From NCBI GenBank assembly GCA_964617995.1, contig CAZTXD010000095.1, forward strand, positions 1-14,296: a stretch of 14,296 nucleotides of DNA. Direction: 5' to 3'. The DNA comes from CAZTXD01 sp964617995 (lineage in GTDB: Bacteria > Actinomycetota > Acidimicrobiia > Spongiisociales > ZC4RG35). Shown here piece after piece: positions 7,033-13,989 of the stretch (position 1 is its first letter; each line of letters opens with the position of its first letter). A program made the translations under genes and the position numbers. Below the pieces are notes generated by a model. It worked only from the letters and a program-made list of their open reading frames with translations, did not search any database and was not told where the DNA came from.

Positions 7033-8029
7033 TGACTCGCTCGTAGACCCCGATGTAGTCGTCCACCATTCTGCCGACGTCGAAGCGATCGATCACCGAA
7101 TCGCGGACCTGTGCTCGGTCGAGATTGGAGGAGTCGGCCACCGCGGCCAGCGCCTCATCATTGGTATTGACCAAGAACCCGTTGATTCCGTGGCGGACCA
7201 TCTCGGGCATCGAGCCGCGAGGGTGGGCAATGACCGGGGTCCCGCAAGCCATCGACTCCACCACGCTGAACCCGAACGGCTCTTCGAAATCGATCAGATG
7301 AAGTAGTGCGGTTGCTCCGCCGAGGAGGCATTGGCGTTCAGCAGGCCCGATGGCCCCGACATAGGAGATCTTCACACCATCGAGGCGAGGTTCCACAAAC
7401 CGCTGAAAGTAGTCCATGTCCTGGATGATCCCGGCGATCACCAGCGGTATCCCGGCCTCCTCGGCTACATCGATGGCCGTGGCCGTGCCCTTGTCCGGAT
7501 GGATGCGACCCAGAAACGCCAGTGGGCCGCCACCAGGGCCCAGTTCGAAGGCAGCCATGTCGATGCCGTGGTGGATCGTTGACACATATTGCAGAGAAGG
7601 ATGTCGATCCGCCTCGCTGATGGCAACGAACCAAACCCGGTCGGAATACTCGACGTAAACGGGCAAGGTCGCATCGGAGGCAAATCCATGGATCGTGGTC
7701 ACCACGGGCGTGTCCACCAGGCGGGTGAACGTCAGTGGGAGAAAGTCGAAGCTGTTGTGAATGAGATCGAATTCGGAGGAGCGTTCAAAGAGGCTCGCAA
7801 TGTGCAGAGCCTCCCACACCTTGGGATCGAGAGACGCATCTTCCGAATAGCCGGTCGGTGCTACCGCGACCAGGCGAGCCGAGGTAACCGAATCGGCAGT
7901 GGCGAAGAGCGTCACATCAACTCCACGCGCAACCAAACCCTCGGTCAACAGAGACACGAACTGCTCCCACGGCCCATAGTGGCGAGGCGGCACCCGCCAG
8001 GAGATGGGAGCCAGCATCGCAACCTTCAA
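6995..8029 (-). CDS. GT4-family glycosyltransferase (convergent)
   Basis: A 344-residue GT-B glycosyltransferase. The N-terminus KVAMLAPISWRVPPRHYGP is the first strand plus the glycine/proline loop of GT4 enzymes; VVTTIHGF is the acceptor-domain strand. The donor domain starts at PLAFLGRIHPDKG, with Lys for phosphate contacts, and carries a canonical E-x7-E motif in EPFGFSVVESMACGTPVIA. Start: a TTG at 8029 preserves the first beta strand. The ATG at 8020 has a better ribosome site (GAAGG, 5 nt upstream) but would delete three residues of that strand, so the start is uncertain. Upstream, 20 bp away, lies a very small basic-protein gene on the same strand. Facing the GT4/glycosidase/GH130 operon, it probably works on the same glycan. 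Confidence 0.88.
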   Translation of the reverse strand: MKVAMLAPISWRVPPRHYGPWEQFVSLLTEGLVARGVDVTLFATADSVTSARLVAVAPTGYSEDASLDPKVWEALHIASLFERSSEFDLIHNSFDFLPLTFTRLVDTPVVTTIHGFASDATLPVYVEYSDRVWFVAISEADRHPSLQYVSTIHHGIDMAAFELGPGGGPLAFLGRIHPDKGTATAIDVAEEAGIPLVIAGIIQDMDYFQRFVEPRLDGVKISYVGAIGPAERQCLLGGATALLHLIDFEEPFGFSVVESMACGTPVIAHPRGSMPEMVRHGINGFLVNTNDEALAAVADSSNLDRAQVRDSVIDRFDVGRMVDDYIGVYERVITGERPSPLGVK

Positions 8030-8049
8030 CTCAGCCCCAGGTGTCGTCG

Positions 8050-8175
8050 TCAGCCGGTTCGACTGCGCTTGGCCTCAGCAGCCGTTCGCTTCACCTTCTT
8101 GTCGCGGCGCTTCTCCTTGAGATTCTTCGCGGCGACGGTCTTGGTGTTCCTTCCGCCCTTGTCCTTACTTCCCAT
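8050..8175 (-). CDS. Very small Lys/Arg-rich protein
   Basis: A 41-residue frame, ATG at 8175 to TGA at 8050, with a textbook GGAGG ribosome site 4 nt upstream. The product starts MGSKDKGGRNTKT, continues AAKNLKEKRRDKKVKR and ends KRSRTG; about 40% of residues are Lys or Arg, so it is strongly cationic and probably helical in the middle. Codons end mostly in G or C, like the neighbours. I have an impression that similar tiny basic proteins occur in actinobacteria, but cannot name a family. RNA, ribosome or DNA association is a guess from charge alone. Its stop is 20 bp before the glycosyltransferase start, so the two may be co-transcribed. The opposite strand over this stretch has no recognisable protein. 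Confidence 0.65.
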   Translation of the reverse strand: MGSKDKGGRNTKTVAAKNLKEKRRDKKVKRTAAEAKRSRTG

Positions 8176-8199
8176 CGTGCCTCCAGGCTGCGGTTGCCG

Positions 8200-8474
8200 A
8201 TGCTGGCGACCACAGGCATTGTCTCACACCTCGCCGCGAACCAGCCAACGACAGCACTCCTCATGGCGCCGACAGATCCGATCGACGCCCCCTGACGGAC
8301 CGTGAACTGGAGGTGCTGTATATGGCTGCCGAAGGCCTGTCCAACGACGCAATCGCCGAACGGATGACGGTCAGCGCGAGGACCGTCGAGCGCCACCTCT
8401 CGAATACCTACCGGAAGCTCGGCGTCTCCGGGAAGACGGCACGTGTCGCTGCGGCGTACCTACTGTCCCGCTGA
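8200..8474 (+). pseudogene. LuxR-type helix-turn-helix gene, broken by apparent 1-bp frameshift
   Basis: From 8292 to the TGA at 8472-8474 the frame encodes a complete LuxR/GerE DNA-binding domain: LTDRELEVLYMAAEGL, then SNDAIAERMTVSARTVERH (scaffold and recognition helices), then KLGVSGKTARVAAAYLLSR. No ATG or upstream start precedes it in this frame; the first in-frame starts (GTG 8313, ATG 8322) would delete the domain's first helix. In another frame an ORF from an ATG at 8200 (or 8263) ends exactly at the junction, reading APTDPIDAP before a TGA at 8293. Adding one C to the run of five at 8288-8292 would join the two into a stand-alone regulator of about 92 residues. It is therefore either a true frameshift, a sequencing indel in a homopolymer, or the 3' remnant of a larger response regulator. 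Confidence 0.7.
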
Positions 8475-8512
8475 TCGACTGCGTGTACGGCGGCGGGACA
8501 ACCAAACCCTCT

Positions 8513-8827
8513 TCATTGAACTTCTCCGTGTTTGTCCCCAACCCCACCCCGGGCGTCCTTGCATTTCCCGCCGACATCCCCGGCTTGCCTGAGAGGCCAA
8601 CATTCAATATCGACCCCAGCGATCAGCCGGTCAGGAATACGACCAGCGGGCAGACGGTACGACCGGCGACGGCCGCGATCAGTCCAAGGGCGAAGCCCGA
8701 CCGATCGTTGGAGGTCGTTGAAGAAGGCATGCACGTCGTCAGATGGGTGTGTCCAGTCGAAGTTGTCGTTCTCGTCGGCGATGTAACCGTCGAGTGATGC
8801 GCTGATGGCGTAGACGAGGTTGGCCAT
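8513..8827 (-). pseudogene. Truncated DHFR/RibD-C-like reductase
   Basis: The gene begins well: ATG at 8827 with GGAGGA upstream, and MANLVYAISASLDGYIADE followed by NFDWTHPSDDVHAFFNDLQ, the N-terminus of the dihydrofolate reductase / RibD C-terminal-domain family. After about residue 44 (near 8695) the similarity stops. The expected G-R-x-x-Y-E strand is absent and the frame continues as Arg/Gly-rich sequence to a TGA at 8513. Another - strand frame after the break reads hydrophobic (GLIAAVAGRTVCPLVVFLTG, then a stop), as if unrelated DNA had been joined on. Full family members are about 180-200 residues. I read this as a gene cut by deletion or recombination, not a functional 104-residue protein. 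Confidence 0.72.
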
Positions 8828-8901
8828 GGAATCCTCCTGATTCTTCTTACCTATTCAATATGGACGACAGAAGGGCCGGATGATCAGACGGTACGTATCT
8901 A

Positions 8902-8923
8902 CCCTGCGCACCTTCTCGCAGGG
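8902..8923. other. Perfect 7-bp hairpin in intergenic DNA
   Basis: CCCTGCG and CGCAGGG flank an 8-nt loop. The stem is G+C-rich on both strands but no T-run follows on either side, so a terminator role is unsupported. It lies between the truncated DHFR-like gene and the DHFR operon end. Confidence 0.35.
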
Positions 8924-8967
8924 CAGCCACGACCCCGGATGGGACCGCCGCTGTGTTGCGTGATAAA

Positions 8968-8989
8968 CCAGCCGTGAGTGGGCGGCTGG
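8968..8989 (-). terminator. Candidate terminator of the tetR/DHFR-like operon
   Basis: CCAGCCG and CGGCTGG form a perfect 7-bp stem around an 8-nt loop, 36 bp past the stop of the last operon gene. Read on the - strand the hairpin is followed by TTTATCA, a short U-rich tail. The tail is brief, so the terminator would be weak to moderate. Confidence 0.45.
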
Positions 8990-9024
8990 GTCTCGTTGCT
9001 AGCCGACGAGCTCCAAGTCGGCCG

Positions 9025-9639
9025 TCACCGTGCGTAATGTGGGCGCCCGGTCGGCCGGTAGACCTGGATGATCACCCCGCCTGGGGTGACCCGCGAATCG
9101 AGCAGCTCGAGCGCCATGTCCGGGCCGGTGTCGGGGAACAGCCGCGCGCCCTGGCCGATAACCACGGGATAGGTGAGCAGAGTGATCTCGTCGACCAGAT
9201 GGTTTTCGAAAAGCCAGCGGACCAGAGCGCCGCTGCCGTGCACCTGCAGCTCACCCACCGGCTTGGCTTTCAGCTCGCCGATGGCCGCCGCGACGTCACC
9301 GGAGATGACGGTCGTGTCCGCCCATTGCGGGTCGGTGAGCGTGGTCGATGCCACGTACTTAGGCTTCGCGTTCAACGCCACCGAGATCGGGTTGTTGCCC
9401 TCATTTGGCCCCCAGGAGCCGGTTCCCCAGGAGCCGACGAAAATCTCATAGGTCCGCCGGCCGAACAGGAACGCGTCGGCGCGCTGGAAGACCCCGTCGA
9501 CAAAGGTGGCGGCCTCGTGGTCGAACAGCGGAATCGCCCATCCACCGCGCTCGAATCCTCCCCTGCGGTCCTCATCGCTCCCGCCGAGCCCCTGCATCAC
9601 ACCGTCAAGTGAGACATGCGTAATGGTGGTCAACTTCAT
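9025..9639 (-). CDS. DHFR/RibD-C-like NADPH-dependent reductase 1
   Basis: A 204-residue member of the RibD C-terminal / dihydrofolate reductase-like superfamily, whose characterised relatives use NADPH to reduce pterin- or pyrimidine-like substrates; this protein's substrate is unknown. Motifs: N-terminal THVSLDGVMQG, FLFGRRTYEIF (the G-R-x-x-Y-E strand at about 79-89), the cofactor-loop-like segment GELQVHGSGALVRWL, then DEITLLTYPVVIGQGARLF. The start is the ATG at 9639, whose first bases overlap the preceding gene's stop (ATGA); GAGGGGA lies just upstream, so translation is coupled. An upstream in-frame extension to 10179 is Arg-rich antisense-type sequence and is rejected. It is the last gene of the tetR operon and is followed by a candidate terminator. 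Confidence 0.85.
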   Translation of the reverse strand: MKLTTITHVSLDGVMQGLGGSDEDRRGGFERGGWAIPLFDHEAATFVDGVFQRADAFLFGRRTYEIFVGSWGTGSWGPNEGNNPISVALNAKPKYVASTTLTDPQWADTTVISGDVAAAIGELKAKPVGELQVHGSGALVRWLFENHLVDEITLLTYPVVIGQGARLFPDTGPDMALELLDSRVTPGGVIIQVYRPTGRPHYAR

Positions 9640-10283
9640 AACTCGGTCCCCTCGCTGTGCTGCCCCTCGGCCCGACGCTCCGATTCGTCGGTCACGCGGT
9701 CGTAGGTGATGTGGATGGCGTTGCTCGACGGGCGGACTTCTCGTTGGCGAAACCGCTGGCGTGTACCTGTCCGGAACAGTGGCGTGCCGCCGCCGACCAC
9801 GATCGGCGAGATATGGACACGGAACTCGTCCACGATGCCCTTCTGGAGTGCCTGGCCGATGATGTCGCCGCCCCCCATGATCACGACATCGCCGTCCGTT
9901 GCAGCGGCGCGAGCCTGATCGATCGCCGTGTCGAGATCGGGCACGAACGTGAATCGCATACCGAGCTCCCGTTCCAGTCGGACCTCGGACGGCGGGGCGT
10001 GGGTGACGACGAAGAAGGGAGGTGTCCCGGCTTGTTCCGCGCCGTAGCCCATGTCCTTCGACCAGCCGTGGGGACCGTCGACGGTGTCGAACAGCCTTCG
10101 ACCCATCACGACCGCACCGCTGGCAGCCGTCGCGCCTTCGAGGATCTCGGTGTCGATTGGATCCTGCTCGGCGACCCACGCGTGGATCTCGGGGGCATCG
10201 CCAAGCCCGTGCGCAGGGTCGGCGCCAGCCCCGGTCACATAACCGTCGAGCGACATAGAGATATCAGCGACAATCTTCGTCAT
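9636..10283 (-). CDS. DHFR/RibD-C-like NADPH-dependent reductase 2
   Basis: A 215-residue protein of the same superfamily as its downstream neighbour, but of a different subgroup: they share only scattered motifs. Visible are ADISMSLDGYVTG at the N-terminus, GAVVMGRRLFDTV (about 56-68), DVVIMGGGDIIGQAL (glycine-rich dinucleotide loop) and DEFRVHISPIVVGGGTPLF. The last 25 residues are a polar tail (ESERRAEG). Start: ATG at 10283 with GAGAGGAG 6 nt upstream. It follows the TetR gene by about 110 bp without an obvious separate promoter, and overlaps the next gene by 4 bp. The pair may form a heteromeric or sequential reductase; this is inference. Confidence 0.87.
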   Translation of the reverse strand: MTKIVADISMSLDGYVTGAGADPAHGLGDAPEIHAWVAEQDPIDTEILEGATAASGAVVMGRRLFDTVDGPHGWSKDMGYGAEQAGTPPFFVVTHAPPSEVRLERELGMRFTFVPDLDTAIDQARAAATDGDVVIMGGGDIIGQALQKGIVDEFRVHISPIVVGGGTPLFRTGTRQRFRQREVRPSSNAIHITYDRVTDESERRAEGQHSEGTEL

Positions 10284-10392
10284 GGCCTACTCCTCTCGGT
10301 TGTCTTCTTCGCTGTTGGACGAGAAGTCGTCAGAGGCTGCAACGCGACAACCGCCGTGGGCATATCACGGTCGCGTCCCAGCTCGTTTACGT

Positions 10393-10992
10393 TCATCGCT
10401 GCCATCGTTCAAGCACCGGTGGGTGGGGCAGCGGGTGGCGGTCCGGGCCGCCGGAGCCCAGGCCGTCTATGTAGATGTCGAGATGGCGGTGGGCGATGGC
10501 TCGTTCGTCGGCGCGGGACAGCCGCAGTGTGACGGGGCGAGAGAATCGGATGACGGCGAACACTACGTCGGGGCCGCGCGTCTCGTCGCGAAGGCTACCG
10601 TCACGCTTGCCGCGCGCCAGGATCGCGTCGAGGAGGGCTGTGATGCGGGTTCGCTCCGCTGTCCAGTCCGCACCGTTCAGGAGCGGACTGATCAGGTTGA
10701 GCACGCCGACCCCGCGGTCGACCGCTGCGTGCATGTACTGGCGGAGAGCCCCGTAGCCGTCGGAAGCTTGCGTGAGCGCCGTCTCGGCAGCTTCAGCGCT
10801 CCGGTCGAGGACGTGGTGGGCGACGGCGTTCAGCAGGGCATCTCGGTCGGGAAAGTGTCGGTAGAGGGTGCCGATGCCGACATCCGCTCGGCGGGCGATC
10901 GCATCGAGCGGGGGTTCGGCGCCGACGTCGAGGATCACTTCGATGGCGGCGTCGAGAAGACGATTCCGGTTGCGCTGGGCATCGGCCCTCAT
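10393..10992 (-). CDS. TetR-family transcriptional repressor
   Basis: A 199-residue regulator. Residues about 10-56 form the TetR helix-turn-helix: RLLDAAIEVILDVGAEP, then LDAIARRADVGIGTLYRHF (recognition helix with the family-typical G-x-L-Y-x-H-F) and PDRDALLNAV. The rest is the helical ligand/dimer domain, with an Arg/Pro/His-rich C-terminus. Start: ATG at 10992 with AGGTG just upstream. It heads an operon with two DHFR-like reductases and is divergent from the rifampin-phosphotransferase-like gene; a 27-bp imperfect palindrome with -10-like boxes lies between them. By analogy with other TetR layouts it probably represses both sides until a small molecule binds; a rifamycin-like inducer is attractive but not shown. 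Confidence 0.9.
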   Translation of the reverse strand: MRADAQRNRNRLLDAAIEVILDVGAEPPLDAIARRADVGIGTLYRHFPDRDALLNAVAHHVLDRSAEAAETALTQASDGYGALRQYMHAAVDRGVGVLNLISPLLNGADWTAERTRITALLDAILARGKRDGSLRDETRGPDVVFAVIRFSRPVTLRLSRADERAIAHRHLDIYIDGLGSGGPDRHPLPHPPVLERWQR

Positions 10993-11013
10993 GTCACCTG
11001 CGAACCCTAGCAG

Positions 11014-11040
11014 CTAACCGGAGTATAATTCTCCGCTTAG
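11014..11040. promoter_or_regulatory. Putative TetR operator over divergent -10 boxes
   Basis: A 27-bp imperfect palindrome centred on 11027. The outer arms are CTAA (11014-11017) and TTAG (11037-11040); the inner arms are CGGAG (11019-11023) and CTCCG (11031-11035), with three mismatched pairs overall. The 7-bp centre contains TATAAT on the + strand (11024-11029) and contributes to TATACT on the - strand (complement of 11022-11027). The -35 regions are weak on both sides. Position, size and symmetry fit a TetR dimer site that would shut both the tetR operon and the phosphotransferase gene. Confidence 0.7.
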
Positions 11041-11094
11041 GCGATGGGACCGACGGCCTCGGTCCCGGCCCGGGCCACGACGAGAGGACGACGG

Positions 11095-13722
11095 ATGACT
11101 CCCCCTGAGCGCTACGTGGTCGACCTCGATGAAGTCGACCGGACGCAAGCGGCCGCCGTCGGCAGCAAGGGAGCGCACCTTGGGGAGCTGTCCCGCATCG
11201 AGGGCATCAGCGTACCGGCCGGCTTCTGCGCGACCACACATGCCTATCGGCGCATGCTGGCGGAAGCGCCGTCGATCGACGCGCAGCTCCATCAGCTGGC
11301 GCACCTGAAGCCGGGAGACCGGGAGGCGGCTCTGGCGCTCAGCGCGGAGATCCGGCGGAGCATCGAACGGGTCGCCATCCCCGAGGAGGTGGCGCAGGCG
11401 ATCACCGGTGCGGCGGCACGCCACGGTGTGCGATCGGCCTTCGCCGTCCGATCGAGCGCCACGGCCGAAGATCTGCCGACGGCCTCGTTCGCAGGTCAAC
11501 ACGACACGTACCTGAACGTCGTGGGCCCGGAGGCGATTCTCCGGCACGTCAGCCGGTGCTGGGCGTCGCTGTTCACCGAGCGAGCTGTGACCTACCGCAT
11601 GCGGGCCGGTTTCGACCACCGAGACGTCAGCATGGCCGTGGTGGTGCAGCGGATGGTCATCCCGCAGGCGTTCGGTCTGCTCTTCACCGCCGACCCTGTC
11701 ACCGGCAACCGCAGCGTCGCGTCCGTGGAGGCCACCTTCGGTCTCGGCGAAGCCCTGGTGTCGGGCACGGTGAACGCCGACGGCTACAAGGTGCGCGGCG
11801 AAGAGATCACCGACACGGCGGTGGCTACCAAGCTGATCGCCGTCCGCGCCTCACCCGGAGGCGGGACGCGCCAGGAGCCGATCGAAGCGGCGCGGCGAAC
11901 ACAACCGGTGCTGGCGGACGAGCAAGTGCTGCGGCTCGTGTCCCTGGGTCGACGGATCGAGGCGCACTTCGGCAGTCCCCAAGACATCGAGTGGTGCCTG
12001 AACGACGACGGCATCCAGATCGTCCAGAGCCGTCCCATCACCACGCTGTTCCCCGTCCCGGAGGTCGATCACGGCGCCAACCACGTCTATATCTCCGTCG
12101 GCCACCAGCAGATGATGACCGACCCGATCACGCCCCTCGGACTGTCCGTCTGGCAGTTGACCTCCCCCGCTCCCATGCGGGTAGCCGGAGGGCGACTGTT
12201 CGTCGATGCCACCGCCCGGCTCTCGTCGCCTGCGGCCCGCGCCGCCACGCTCGAGATGGCCGGGAGATCCGACCCTCTGACACGCGATGCGTTGGAGACC
12301 ATCCTCGAACGAGACGACTTCGTTCCGCCCGTGTCGGACGGCGTTCCCGACGTGGGGCGCGGGGTCGGGGGTCCCCCCGATCCGATCGAGGTCGACCCCG
12401 CCGTCGTCACCGAGCTGATCGAGCAGAACCGGGCATCGGTCGCCACGCTCGACGAGGAGATACAGACCCGGTCCGGGCCCGACCTGTTCGACTTCATCCT
12501 GGCCGACCTCGAAGAACTGCGGGCACGGCTCTTCAACCCCCGGAGCCACCAAGCGGTGATGGCGGGCATGGAAGCGACCTGGTGGCTCAACGACCACCTG
12601 CACGACTGGCTCGGCGAACAGAACGCAGCCGACGTGCTCTCGCTGTCCGCCCCCAACAACGTCACCGCCGAGATGGGACTGGCGCTCCTCGACGTCGCCG
12701 ACGCGATCCGCCCCCACCCAGAGGTCATCGTGCTTCTCCGTGGGGCGGAGGACGACGGATTCCTTGACGAGCTGCTCGACGTCGACGGCGGGCGAGAGGC
12801 CCGCGCCGCCATCGTCTCCTACCTCGACACCTACGGCATGCGCTGCATCGGCGAGATCGACATCGCTCGACCGCGCTGGCGCGAGCAGCCCTCCGCCCTC
12901 CTACCCGTGATCCTGTCAAACGTCGAACACTTCGAGCCCGGCGAGAGCGAACGACGCGGCGAGTGGGGCCGGCAACAAGCGCATGCGAAGCGGCAGGAAC
13001 TCCTGCACAAGATCCGGGCACTGCCCGGCGGCGCCGACAAGGCCGAACAGACCAAGCACATGATCGAACGCCTCCGGGCCTTCATCGGGTACCGGGAGTA
13101 TCCCAAGTACGGCATGGTCAGCCGCTACTTCATCTACAAGCAGGCCCTGCTCAGCGAAGCCCGCCGGCTCGTGCGGGACGGATTGCTCGACGACCCCGAC
13201 GACATCTTCTTCCTCACGTTTCAGGAACTGCACGAGGTCGTGCGCCGCGGCGAAACCGACCGGGACCTCATCCGGCGCCGCCAGCTCGATCACCAGTCCC
13301 AACGCTCGCTCACCCCGCCCCGAGTCCTCACCTCTGAAGGCGAAGCACTCAATGGTGCGTACCGGCGCCACGATGTTCCGGCCGGCGCCATTCCCGGGCT
13401 CGGCGTGTCTGGCGGCACCGTCGAAGGCCGAGCCCGTGTCATTCTCGACATGGCCGACGCCGACCTCGAACCGGGCGACATCCTCGTCACCACCCACACC
13501 GACCCCAGCTGGTCGCCCCTGTTCCTCACGATCGCGGGACTCGTCACCGAGGTCGGCGGCCTGATGACCCACGGCGCCGTCATCGCCCGGGAGTACGGCC
13601 TCGTCGCCGTGGTCGGCGTCGACCACGCCACCCAACTCGTCTCGGACGGGCAGCACATCCGCGTCGACGGGACGAGAGGCCTCGTCGAGATCCTCTCCGG
13701 TCACACGGAACACGGGTCGTGA
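11095..13722 (+). CDS. rph: Rifampin phosphotransferase-like enzyme (PEP-synthase family)
   Basis: An 875-residue, three-part enzyme. N-terminal ATP-grasp (about 1-335): VGSKGAHLGEL with Lys25, AVRSSATAEDLP with Arg119, FGLLFTADPVTG, and DIEWCLNDDGIQIVQSRPIT. The middle domain (about 340-770) opens with VGHQQMMTDPITPLGLS, a segment I associate with rifamycin-binding Rph proteins. The C-terminal swivelling domain has GGLMTHGAVIAREYGLVAVV with the phospho-carrier His826. The phospho-His domain is last; in true PEP synthase it is central and followed by a PEP-binding barrel, absent here. Length and His position closely match Listeria Rph (catalytic His825, from memory). Rph converts ATP plus rifampin to phospho-rifampin, AMP and phosphate. 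The ATG at 11095 is preceded by GAGAGGA; an ATG at 11044 would add 17 residues. Another substrate is possible. Confidence 0.8.
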   Translation: MTPPERYVVDLDEVDRTQAAAVGSKGAHLGELSRIEGISVPAGFCATTHAYRRMLAEAPSIDAQLHQLAHLKPGDREAALALSAEIRRSIERVAIPEEVAQAITGAAARHGVRSAFAVRSSATAEDLPTASFAGQHDTYLNVVGPEAILRHVSRCWASLFTERAVTYRMRAGFDHRDVSMAVVVQRMVIPQAFGLLFTADPVTGNRSVASVEATFGLGEALVSGTVNADGYKVRGEEITDTAVATKLIAVRASPGGGTRQEPIEAARRTQPVLADEQVLRLVSLGRRIEAHFGSPQDIEWCLNDDGIQIVQSRPITTLFPVPEVDHGANHVYISVGHQQMMTDPITPLGLSVWQLTSPAPMRVAGGRLFVDATARLSSPAARAATLEMAGRSDPLTRDALETILERDDFVPPVSDGVPDVGRGVGGPPDPIEVDPAVVTELIEQNRASVATLDEEIQTRSGPDLFDFILADLEELRARLFNPRSHQAVMAGMEATWWLNDHLHDWLGEQNAADVLSLSAPNNVTAEMGLALLDVADAIRPHPEVIVLLRGAEDDGFLDELLDVDGGREARAAIVSYLDTYGMRCIGEIDIARPRWREQPSALLPVILSNVEHFEPGESERRGEWGRQQAHAKRQELLHKIRALPGGADKAEQTKHMIERLRAFIGYREYPKYGMVSRYFIYKQALLSEARRLVRDGLLDDPDDIFFLTFQELHEVVRRGETDRDLIRRRQLDHQSQRSLTPPRVLTSEGEALNGAYRRHDVPAGAIPGLGVSGGTVEGRARVILDMADADLEPGDILVTTHTDPSWSPLFLTIAGLVTEVGGLMTHGAVIAREYGLVAVVGVDHATQLVSDGQHIRVDGTRGLVEILSGHTEHGS

Positions 13723-13989
13723 CAAGCGCGTCCACTCTGAGAGCGGGCAGCGGAGTTCCACCAGGTTCATCGGCTTCCCTCCACTCACAGTCCCGAACAT
13801 TTCAGAAAGATAAGGAGCATTCCGCGAGGCGTTACAAGGTCGGACCGCAGTCGCCTGGCAAGGACCTGGGTGGCGATGCTCTCCTCGGAGCCTACGATCA
13901 GCTCGAGGCAGTGGTGGCGGTTGCCGAACACGGTGTCGGGCAGCACGAGTGTCACCTCGCAATCACTCTTCTTGTTTCAGGAGGCAGCC

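Noticed and set aside
8902..8923. Intrinsic terminator at the first intergenic hairpin
   Set aside because: The stem is good but no T-run follows on either strand.
9640..10179. Upstream extension of reductase 1 to give 384 residues
   Set aside because: The extension is an Arg/His-rich shadow of the overlapping reductase 2; the start at 9639 has a ribosome site and the family N-terminus.
10282..11010. 242-codon + strand frame opposite tetR
   Set aside because: It is antisense to a clear TetR gene and its product has no recognisable motifs.
11095..13722. Annotation as PEP synthase (ppsA) or pyruvate phosphate dikinase
   Set aside because: The phospho-His domain is at the C-terminus and no PEP-binding barrel follows.
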